Shown piece by piece: positions 55,140-64,000 of a stretch of 64,000 nucleotides of DNA (the first letter of the stretch is position 1; the number at the start of each line of letters is the position of its first letter). The DNA lies in assembly GCA_034509425.1 (NCBI GenBank), contig JAVTVJ010000228.1:744001-808000 (forward strand), in the 5' to 3' direction. Below the pieces are notes generated by a model. It was not told where the DNA came from, did not search any database, and worked only from the letters and a program-made list of their open reading frames with translations. The DNA is from Eopsaltria australis. Taxonomy: Eukaryota > Chordata > Aves > Passeriformes > Petroicidae. Position numbers and translations under genes: made by a program.

Positions 55140-58100
55140 ACACTGGAGAGTGGTTTTTGCCCACTTCTTTAAAGAACGTCTGGTCCATCCTCCTGGAAAT
55201 CTTTCTCTGTCCTCCCAGCACTCCCAGGGATGGGGCATCTCCAGGGACACTCACCCCAGACTCAGGGATCAGAATTTGCTTCTAGGACTGTATGAGCTTC
55301 AGCATTTCTGCCCCCTGCTCCAGTTCGGGGCTGCCCCTCTGTGCCTGCTGACGGCCCAGGGTGTCGGAATCCCACGAGAATAGCTTGTGAGACTTCAGGA
55401 CTTCTCAAAGATGAAGCTGAACCCTTATCCCCGGCTGGCTGGGTGCCCACAGCCCAGCCAGCCCTAATCTGGGGCTGTACACTGCCCATGTTTAATGAGG
55501 TATTGTGTACGGATGTGTCTGACTGTGTGTATGCACATGTCGTGGGCTCTTGGGTGTCTCGCTCAATGTTTGCATCTGTCTGTTAGCGGGTTTGGGCATC
55601 TGGGGCTGTTCCCCTTGCCTGATTAAATATCTCCCTGGGAATGAGTTTGTCTAGCCGAGGATCTTATTGCATGTGCTGGTGTCTGCACGGGGAGGTGTTT
55701 GCAGCTCTCCATGTGTGCAGAGTTTGCACAGTGTCTGTGAGTCATGCTGGGCTGTCGAAGATGCTTCTTCCACCGTCAGCATGTGCTGTGTGATGGGGGA
55801 TGGGTGGGTGGCCAAGGAATGGATGGATCAGTGCAGAACAGGGTGGGCTTCCCCATGGGTGGTGGGTAACAGTGGGGATCAGTGCTGCTCATGGCTATTC
55901 TCTCTCCCCAGAGGCATGTGGAGCCCATCCTGGATGCTATCCTGCATCCCATGGCCATGGAAGAGGTACAGGGCATCTCTGAGGCTTGGATGCAGCATCA
56001 GAGATGATCCCATCACTTGCAGTGAGGTGCTCTGTGAGGGGCTGCTGCCAGCTTCTGTGGCCCTGGGCCCAAGTCTGGCTGGGCCTCCTCTAACTCAAGT
56101 GGCTCTGGGGTTCAAGGGACCCCCCATTGCCCAAACAGCACGTGACAGAAAAGGCAGTGCCTGTGCGACACACTGTTCCCACGTCTCTTCCCTCCTGCTC
56201 TCTCTGCCTCCACTCAGCTCCATCCCAAGAAGTGTCCCTCCTGGCTGGGTCAATGCTTGCATCACCTGACCAGTGTCCCTGCAGGGACCCCCAGACCCTG
56301 CAGGGCATAGGGCCGGCAGGCCAGGAGGGCTGGCAGCCACAGGCAGGGGGAGGATCACAGCCTCCTGCATGTGTGCTGTCCAACCTAGTCAGCACCTTCA
56401 TGAAGCAAAGCCAGTGCTGGCTGGGGATGTGCCCTCCAGCTCTCTCCCTTTGTCATGAAGAGCCAAGCGTGCATGCCAGAAAGTTCACCCTATGCCAGAA
56501 GCTATCCATCCCCTCTGGAGCTCAGCATTCCCTCCTTGTTCCTTGGCTGCAGGGGTGTTTAGCTGCAGATATTTATGGAGAAATTCACATCCAATTACAG
56601 AAACCAGAAGGACTGGGAGGATTTTCCTTCTGGTTTCTCGCAACCAAAGCCAACTTGTCCAAATTACAACCTAGGAAGCATCTCATTAGTGGGGAGTGAG
56701 GTCTCCAAAACATAGAGTGCTTGGAAAACACTCTGCCAGAGGCATAGGAATGCGGGCTGGCTGGCAGGCAAGATAGTGAGAAGCCTATCTGGTCACTATC
56801 TTCTCTCACCCATGGTAATATTCGGCATCTTTTCTCCTGTGGCACCTGAGTGGAGAGGAGATGGGATTTTGGAGGCTTCCAGCTCCTTCCCCATTCCTGC
56901 TTTGGCTGAAGAGGTGTTTGATTTTGCTGGGCTGAAGTCTTTCCACCCATTTGTTTTCCCACCAGCTTCTCCTGCCCTTCCTCTCAGGCACCCCAACCAG
57001 GAGCAGAGTCCTGGGAATGGTGGTTACAAGTGTTTAATAGCATTAGTGGAAGTAGGATCCTCAGCAGCATCACTGGCTGGTCTGTCTCTAGTGCTGTCCC
57101 AAGAGGCTGGTGGCTGGGGAGCATCCCTCACCTGGCCTCATGGATCTGTTCCGTGGTGTGGCTGTCCCAGAGGGACTTATGCCCAAGGGACCTATGTGGA
57201 GCCTGCATAGTCCCAAAACTTGCTAGAGACTTTGTCTCAGGTGGGATACAAGCTGGCACAGGGGCTGGGATGTGGGGAGGAGGCGAGGCAGGATCCAAAG
57301 TGATCTGGTGACTACCAGCTGAGACTGCAGGGGAGCTTTCTGCCAAGGTTTGAGAATGGGAGAGATCAGGGAAGCGCAGCTGGCAGCTGTGCCTGGGCTT
57401 ACGTCGCTGTGAGGTGACTCCTGTGCCAATGACTTTATGCCCTTCCAAAAATACTTCCCCGGACAGAGCTTGCAAGCAAACTGCTGAGCCAGCTTGTCCC
57501 AGTGATGGGGATGGAGGCAGGCACAGCACCAGTGCCTTCCTCCCACCCACAGCGCTTGGGGTGTGCATGTGGCCCACGCAGTGCTGGCTCCCATGCAGGA
57601 CTGAGGACTCCTGTGTTTTGAGTGACATAGTGGGTGTGGGAGCCCTTTCCCTGGCTGCCTCCCTGTCCCAACAGATCCCATGGGTGCTGGTGGGGAGCCA
57701 CACCATTGCCGTGGCTCCCAGCCCGCTTGGGGAGGGGTCTGTGCTCCCCTGCCGATGGCACCACGTGCTGCCTGAGCTGCCAGCCAGGCTGACTGTCCCT
57801 GCTGTCTCCCAACCATCCTCACGTGCCTGGTGCCTGGGCAGGAGAATCCATGTGGGCTCTTGCTGTTGAGGTGGAGGTGGCCATTGAGCAGCCCTTGTCT
57901 GCTGCTGGCATCACGTCACCTGTGCCAGCATCTGCATGATAGCGTGCGCTGTCTCTTGTGCTATCAAGAGCCCCTTCCTTTCCTTGCTCCTTTCCTTGGC
58001 AGCTGCCAGGCTGTAGCTTGTATTTCAAGGTTGAATTTGAGGAGCTCTGGCTTCCAGATGGGTGATCTTGTAATGACTTTCCAAATGAATGTCACTCCTG

Positions 58101-59039
58101 TGTCCCACATGGGTGAGGGTCAGGATGAACACAGCTCCCTCAGCACAAGGGGGAAGGAAAGGCTGGGACGGATAAAACCAAGCTGCCTGGACTAGCTCAG
58201 CCACCCTGCCCCCACACCTCACCAGCCTGACTGGCAGGAGAGCTGCTGGGTTCCTCTGGTGTGATGTGCTCCCTAGAAAGCCAGATTGGCAGCACCTGCT
58301 GTGTCCTGTGGGCCCCTACATCCCCAGAACGTGCCAGAGGCTCGGTTCTGGGCTTTGGAGTGCCTGAGCCCCTTGACGTGACCAAAGTGAGTTTAGATGC
58401 TGAGCACCTACTTGCTCCCCATGAAGAACATATCCCACCATGGGAGGATGAGGAGTTTCCACCAGAAGAAGCTGCTCCTTGTCAGCAGGAGAGGTGGCAG
58501 AGAGTGGCCTTGCCCTACAGACATTGGATTCAGGTCTCCTCAATGTCCCCGATGAGCGTCCTGCCCTTCTGTGCGGATGAATCAGAACTTCCTTTTTGTG
58601 AACCATGCCTGCCTATCCCTGGGGGCTGCCTGCCCTTCCTTGCTGCCCACGGCACTGCCTGTCACTGTCCCCAGTCAGGCAAGGCAGGTCCTCTGCAAGC
58701 CCCATCCTGATCAGCCACTCTCAGTGGCACACCGTGCTCTGTGCCCTGTTCTGGCCTTGCTGCTGGCACCCTGGGGATGGCCACTTGCCAATCTCCTGGC
58801 CTGCAGCAGTCCACTGCTCCAGCACCACCCGACTTTGCCCCTCCAGGCCTGTCCTGCCCTGGGCAGCCACGGGTCTTTGGGCAGCTCTGCCTGCTGTCCC
58901 TGCTGCGGGGGACAGCGCGGGGGGCAGGAACATCCCCGAGGTGGCAGGGGGCTGAGAGGAGGAGTGGGAAGGGGGTTGGGAGACAGGGCAGCCCACTGCC
59001 CGGCTCGGCTGCGTCGGTTCCCCTCCCTGGCCTCACCAG
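55140..59039. other. Unique GC-rich sequence, no gene recognised
   Basis: Several overlapping frames of 180-200 codons (55667-56269, 57128-57706, 57223-57822, 56127-56699) lie on both strands, as expected in GC-rich DNA with few stop codons. None carries a domain. The interval 56555-56700 is AT-richer (for example AGATATTTATGGAGAAATTC) and may be a small conserved element. Confidence 0.5.
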
Positions 59040-59330
59040 CCCATTTATTACCCCTCTGCCATTCATCGGGCCAGACAGATGCCCCCAAATAAATACCCCC
59101 AGACAATAGGGTGGGAGGGGCCAGCGAGGTTCCTTATGAATAAACATGAGGGTCTTTGGACACAGCTTCCTCTCTTCGCAAAATAGGACCGATTGTGCGG
59201 CAGGCATTTAAAATTCAGCCGCGGTCGGGCTGTCTTCCAGTGTCCCCTGAACTGCTGAGGTGCTTCATTTATTTCGTAATTTCCCCTCCCCCCCTTTCGG
59301 CGACAGACCTGGTTCTTTTCACGCCTTGTC
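59040..59330. promoter_or_regulatory. Candidate conserved regulatory block
   Basis: The text switches to a distinct, non-repetitive, partly AT-rich style: CCCCCAAATAAATACCCCC, TTCCTTATGAATAAACATG, CAGGCATTTAAAATTCAGCC, TTCATTTATTTCGTAATTTC. CpG are retained (GATTGTGCGG, CAGCCGCGGTCGGGC, TTTCGGCGACAG). The mixture of A/T-rich transcription-factor-like words and retained CpG is typical of conserved enhancers. It is followed by a pyrimidine-rich stretch (59330-59412). No coding exon is visible. Confidence 0.35.
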
Positions 59331-59507
59331 CTCCCTCTTTCTTTCCTTCTTGCTCCCTTTCTCTAATTTTTTTTCTTCCTTCCTTTTCCTACTCCTTGTC
59401 TCTTTCTCTCCCTTGTGTCGGGGGCCGTGACGAATGGCTCAGAAAAGAGGGTGCTGTGAGAAACTGGAGTTGCCGCTGGCAGGGTGGGTGGTGAGGACTT
59501 GGTGCTC

Positions 59508-59545
59508 GGGGGGGCGGGGAGGGGGGTGGTTGGGGTGGAAGGGGT
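59508..59545 (+). other. G-quadruplex-prone run
   Basis: At least five G-runs of four or more lie within 38 bases (GGGGGGGCGGGGAGGGGGG and on). This is a strong quadruplex pattern on the plus strand. Confidence 0.6.
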
Positions 59546-60940
59546 CTGCCTGTGAGCGCCTGTGACGCTCCCACATGGAGCTGGGGTGGGGAGGCGGCGG
59601 GGTGATGGGGGATCTCAAGGGCTTTGCTGCCTGGGGGCTTGGAAAGACAAGTAGTGGGCCCCCTGCCTGTACCCCTGCCTGTTCCTTGCCTATGGGGAGA
59701 CTGCCTTGCAGTGCTCACCCCAGTACGTCCAGAATGGGCTCCATGCAGAGGAGGGAAAAGTCAACCCTGTTGTATCACCCCCTGGGGTTGAAAAGCAACT
59801 TTGATGATGTTGGAGCACCCAAAAGTTGGGAGATGCAGAAGAAAGAAGGAAATACTTGTCCTGGCCGGGGCAGCCCCAGTTTTGATGGGGATGGGTTTGC
59901 TGGACCCCTGACTTGTTCCCATGCCCAGACAGCCCCAGCAAAGCTGGATTTTAGATCCAGAATGAGTGGCTTTCTGGGATCTTGGACAACAGCATCCCCA
60001 CTGGGCTTTCAGCACCCCAAATCCACATGTGCCACTTCGTGCCGGGGTGAAGGCTGAACCAGAGTAGCAGCAGAGAATGGAGCAGTGGGAGCACCAGGAC
60101 ATGGCCAGCAATGTGGCTCAGCAGTCTGGGAGGGATACCTGGCAGTGCACTGGTGTTTCATCAACCGAATGCTGAGATCCTGATGCCATGCACCCCTAGG
60201 AAAGCCAGGAGATGTCCATGCCATGCACAGAACAGCTCCAGAGCTTGTGGAACCCTGTGAGCTGCTTGCTGTGCTGCTAGGGCTTGGCAGGAGGATGTGT
60301 GTGTGGGCAGCATCCCCAATGCCCATCCTGCCACCAGGACTCTGCATGCTGAGATGAGTGTCACCTATGACACTGCGGAGCTGCGGAAACTCCCTGGACA
60401 GCTCTGGTGTGTCCCTGTATTGGGAGAAAGCCTCTGCCTACCCCTTTCCCACCTCTGGGATCCTCTGCTCGAAGGCCAGGGAATGAAAAAGGGAGTTTCT
60501 ACCCAAGGGCTGGCAAGAAGGACACTTCAAGTGAGGTGTCACCTGCCAGACCACCTGCCCTTGGGGACTGGCTGGCAGGAGAGACCAGGACCATGCTGGC
60601 AGCAACAGGTGCTGGTGGGGACAGGGGAAAATCACCAGCTGCAGGTGAGGCAGAGCCTCCATCCAAAGCCCCGGGGGCTCTCAGTGCCTGGGAACTCCAA
60701 GTGTGGCTTCCTTAGCCTACAAGAGAAGATGGAGGGGTGTCTCACCCGGGGCTTAGGGGTGTCCCTCTGGATGTGGGTGCTCTCTGCGGGGCATTGCCAG
60801 GGCTGCCTGCCCCTCTGTCCCACTGCCTGCTGGCGGGCACGGCAGCTGCAGCCCATGGGGGACTGTGCTGGCAGGCTCCGGCAGCGGGAGGGCTCCTGCA
60901 TTACAATACGGTACAATCTGTCCCCCTTCCTGCTGCCCAG
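59546..60940. other. Unique sequence, no gene recognised
   Basis: It contains part of a 254-codon plus-strand frame (60297-61061) that has no domain motif. No repeats are recognised. Confidence 0.5.
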
Positions 60941-61057
60941 CAGTGTAGGAGACGGTTACTGTTTAATCCCATTTGACAGCTCTTTCATCATCTGCCTGCC
61001 TCCCTCCAGCTTCCCGTGGCTCCTCCAAGGCTCCTTTGTGGCTGTAATCAAAGCCTG
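60941..61057 (+). other. Weak exon candidate between good splice-like signals
   Basis: A pyrimidine tract with CAG (TGTCCCCCTTCCTGCTGCCCAG, ending 60940) precedes this 117-base interval, and CTG/GTGAGTG follows it (GT at 61058). The length is a multiple of three, and one frame is fully open, including GDGYCLIPFDSSFIICLPPS and GSFVAVIKA, but I recognise no protein family. Such pairs of signals occur by chance, so confidence is low. Confidence 0.12.
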
Positions 61058-61119
61058 GTGAGTGATGGCTGCTCGGGGGAGGGAGGGAAGGGACAGTGGA
61101 GCGAGGGTGGCTCACCCGC

Positions 61120-61151
61120 GGGGGGTGGGGGGGTGAGGGGGGGGTGGGTGG
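61120..61151 (+). other. G-quadruplex-prone run
   Basis: The plus strand carries runs of 6, 8 and 8 G separated by single T or TGA, plus a shorter GGG. It lies just downstream of the weak exon candidate and upstream of the 33-bp minisatellite. Confidence 0.6.
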
Positions 61152-61255
61152 TGACAGAGTGTGGCCTGGTCACAGCTCTTTGGAGGGGCACGGTGGGATC
61201 ACAAGGTGTGGGGGCCTTTGCTGTCAGGTCCTGCAGGTGCAGCTGTGGGTGGTGG

Positions 61256-61545
61256 CACTGGGAGCTGGGCTGGATGGAGCATCCCTAACACTGGGAGCTG
61301 GACTGACTAGAGCATCCCCAGTGCTGTGAACTGGACCAGATGGAGCATTCGCAGTGCTGGGAGCTGGTCTGGATGGAGCATCTCCAGTGCTGGAAGCCAG
61401 AGTGGGCTGAGCATCCACAGCGATCAGAGCTGGGCTGAACTGAGCATCCCCAGTGCTGGGGGGCTGGGTGAAGCATTCGCAGTCCTGGGAGCCAGATGGG
61501 ACAGAATACCCCCAGCGATGGGAGCCATGCTGGTCATTCCCAGTG
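61256..61545 (+). repeat. 33-bp minisatellite, about nine units
   Basis: Units built from CACTGGGAGCTGG and GATGGAGCATCC recur with a period of exactly 33 bp at 61277, 61310, 61343, 61376, 61409 and 61442, with a shorter step (29) afterwards. Copies differ by several substitutions. Because 33 is a multiple of three, a minus-strand frame stays open through it (61224-61583) and would encode an 11-residue repeat like STGDAPSSPAP; no start context or family supports translation. Confidence 0.9.
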
Positions 61546-64000
61546 ACCCCCTCATAGTCAGACTGGGGGGTCATGGTCACCACTCAGGGCAGCAGGGCTG
61601 GTGTCCGAGCAGGGGCCAGGCAGTGGGTCAGTCTCCCTGAGGGGCAGAGAAGCACGTCTCCTCCCACAGCCCTCTCCCACACACCCTCTGAGCACCCTGT
61701 GGGACTGGGGACATGCTGGCTCACAGTACCCTTGTGCCTTTCATGCCTGGCATGTGACTGTGGCCCTAGAGGGGCACGGCAGCTCTTTCCCCATGTCAGG
61801 GAAAGCTCTGTGGGAGAGATTTTGGTGGAAGTTGCTTGGGCAGCACAGGCTTCCAGCACAGCATTGCTGACATGTGGCTCACATGAGGATGAGCCTTGCT
61901 GTGCCATGGCAGCTTCTGCCATCCCCATTAGCAGAGAGCTGAGGACCTGGCTGTTCCCAGGCAGGCTGGTTGCATTCAGAGCACGCTGGGACAGGTGAAA
62001 GGGCCTCTAAGGGGTCCCTGGCCTTGACATTTCTGTGAAATTTGGGAAATCTGGCCCCAGACCTGGTCTGGAGGCTGTGTGGGTGGCAGGCCCCCTCTGG
62101 AGGTTTTTGGCTAGAAGAGAGGAGGCCACAGTCTTCAGGGTCACCCACAGGTTTCTATTGCTCATCTCTTTCTGGACTGAGCCTCATCTCCTGTGCCTTG
62201 GCTTCCTCCTGTGCTGACCAGTGCCACACCAGTGCCACAGTGATGGAACCATGTGAGTATTCAGGGACTGGGGGTAGATACTCTCCTGCTTCCATTCATG
62301 CTTCTGGCAGGGACTCAGCACTCACCAGTGCTGCCGGGGAATCCTCCCCATCACCAACAGCCTGGCCCAACCTCACTGTGATTTTTTTGGTGGTTTTCAA
62401 TAACGTTAAACTTTTGGCGGAATTGCAAAGCATCTGAAAAGCTGGGTCTCTCCCTATGAGGAGCTGGTAGTGCTGTGCACTGCAGTTTCCCTGCTCAGCA
62501 AGGACGCAGGAGAGGAGCCCCCAAAAACCACATCACTGTGGTCCAAGGCAACTGCCCCTGAGCCCCCGTGGCTGAGCAACACCCTGATTCCCTGGGGAGG
62601 GAGCCTGCCCGACCTTGGGTTATCACCTGCATTGCAGCTGGGTGACAGCTTTCCCAAGAACACATGTTCCCTCATAAACCCCGGCTCTGCTTATCTCAAA
62701 GGGCACATCCGACAATTAGCTTATCTGCTGTGAAAGTGAGGAACAGCTTTGGATATCTGCCTGGCTTCTGCAGGCTTGGGAAAAAAACAGGGGAAAGAGC
62801 CCCTGGAAGACTGAGGCACATCCTTGGTGTCCTATAAATAAAGTGCCTGCGCTCCGAGTGTGCCACAGACAGACTCCATGTGCTCAGGGTGGGGAGCTGG
62901 AGGTGTCCCTGACTTTTAAGGATGTTCAGTGCTTCCTGCTGAAAAACCCTGCCTGCAACTGCTGCCAGCTTTGCCAAACCATCCCAGGGTGGGTCGCAAT
63001 TTTGTGCAGGGTGGATTGCAGCCTCCAGTTAAATTTTTGGGGAGAATTTCAGCTGGAGGCCATGACTCTTTCCAAGAATGGGGAAAAGGGAAAAAAAAGA
63101 AAGGATCTGTTCTCATTTTAAAATTCTGTCTTTGAAGCAATTTGGCAAGTAGAGAGGGAAGAGAGGCTGAGCTTCATCTTGTGTCCCTGGAATATGCTCA
63201 AATTTGACCATGGTAGAACACTTTATTTGGGAAAAAATGTGGTTAGCATGAGCTCAGTGCAAACCTCTTCCATAGGAGCAGCTCCCATCACAGGACATAG
63301 GTTTGCCATCTCCCAGCTCCTGGGCAAATGGCTGCCAAAACAAGGACCATCTGTGTCCCCACCAGTGTCATGGGAGTCAGAGGAATGGCAGAAGGAGCTG
63401 CAGCCTAGTGAGCTCCATCTTCTACAGGCTGTGCCAGGGCCATGCTCTGCCTGACTGTGTTTTTGGTGATTTACTCCATTTTACTCCTGTCCTGTAGCAA
63501 TCCTGTGTGAAGCAGAGAAGAGCAGGCACGTTTAGCCAGCCCTGTGCTGTGTGATCATACTGTCCCCTGTGCAATGTTCTGCAGCCCCAAAGATGTTTCT
63601 CCTCCCTGCCTGGCCCAGGACATGTCATCCCTCACTTGGAGAGCAAATTAAGAATTGGTTGAGTTAATTTGCTGCAGATGATTGTTTGAGGAGCAAATAA
63701 CCAAAAAAGCTGTTGGAAAGACCAATTTCTCTCCCTCCTGAGACTTTCTGGAGGACTTTCTGGACCTCCTTTCTCCTGGAGGCTTTCTGGATGGTGGCTG
63801 GGGTCCCGTGCTATACCCTGAGGAAAGCGTGAGCTGCCTTTGGGGGGGAACTTCAGTTGGCTTCCTCCCCACCCTGCTCCTCCTGCTCTACCCCAAATCT
63901 GCACCAAGAAACAAGTATATTGTTTGCAAGCTAAAAACTAGAAGTGATTTATATGTTTATAAGCCCAGCTCTGGATTCATTTATTTTGGCAAAGGAATTG
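61546..64000. other. Unique sequence to the window end, no gene recognised
   Basis: Frames of up to 141 codons are present on both strands without motifs. The last 300 bases become AT-richer (for example AATTGGTTGAGTTAATTTGC and GTGATTTATATGTTTATAAG), which may be the start of another non-repetitive element beyond the window. Confidence 0.5.

Noticed and set aside
54535..55254. A 239-codon proline-rich protein gene across the CpG island
   Set aside because: The C-terminal half is the antisense of a minisatellite, the N-terminal half is GC-rich sequence with few stops, and overlapping frames on the other strand are equally open.
60297..61061. A 254-codon plus-strand single-exon gene
   Set aside because: The first two thirds have no protein-like features. 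Only the last 117 bases have exon-like borders, reported separately as a weak candidate.

Overview
The window looks like non-coding nuclear DNA from a bird, most likely a passerine. The evidence is five fragments of CR1 LINE retrotransposons recognisable by their 3' ends or reverse transcriptase remnants, plus a sixth older CR1 relic; one long solo LTR of passerine endogenous-retrovirus type; moderate to high GC; and no operons, bacterial gene spacing or mammalian-type repeats. The bird call rests on repeat content read by eye. I recognise no cellular protein-coding gene, tRNA or rRNA. The many open reading frames are short, overlap on both strands and have no family motifs; the longest come from simple repeats or GC-rich sequence.

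Left part (1-21.8 kb): mostly unique sequence with no recognised gene. It holds a possible ancient-repeat relic carrying a perfect cAMP-response palindrome (about 5.2 kb), a small cluster of transcription-factor-like sites (5.77-5.84 kb), CR1 pieces at 7.0, 9.3, 10.5 and 21.1 kb, a small AT microsatellite at 15.7 kb and a purine-only tract at 20.7 kb.

Middle (21.85-25.85 kb): a tandem array of about 4 kb with a 32-bp unit, containing a 12-bp perfect palindrome per unit, strong G-over-C strand bias and higher-order periodicity. It is the most striking structure here.

Centre (28-35.4 kb): two more CR1 copies, one keeping a decayed reverse transcriptase segment in which both catalytic aspartates are gone, and a solo LTR of about 1.58 kb with a matching 5-bp target duplication, its own minus-strand TATA and CCAAT boxes, and polyadenylation signals.

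Right part (35.4-64 kb): an AT-rich block that resembles a conserved regulatory element (40.1-40.5 kb); a 324-bp TTTC tract that ends in a textbook splice acceptor and leads into CpG-rich sequence (41.4-42.3 kb); a degenerate pyrimidine-rich pentamer repeat (45.9-46.3 kb); a strong orphan CpG island (54.9-55.1 kb); G-quadruplex-prone runs; and a 33-bp minisatellite (61.3-61.5 kb). Nothing shows genes acting together. The reasonable reading is an intron or intergenic segment, possibly with regulatory elements and unannotated non-coding transcripts. I found no evidence for a new enzymatic or defence system.
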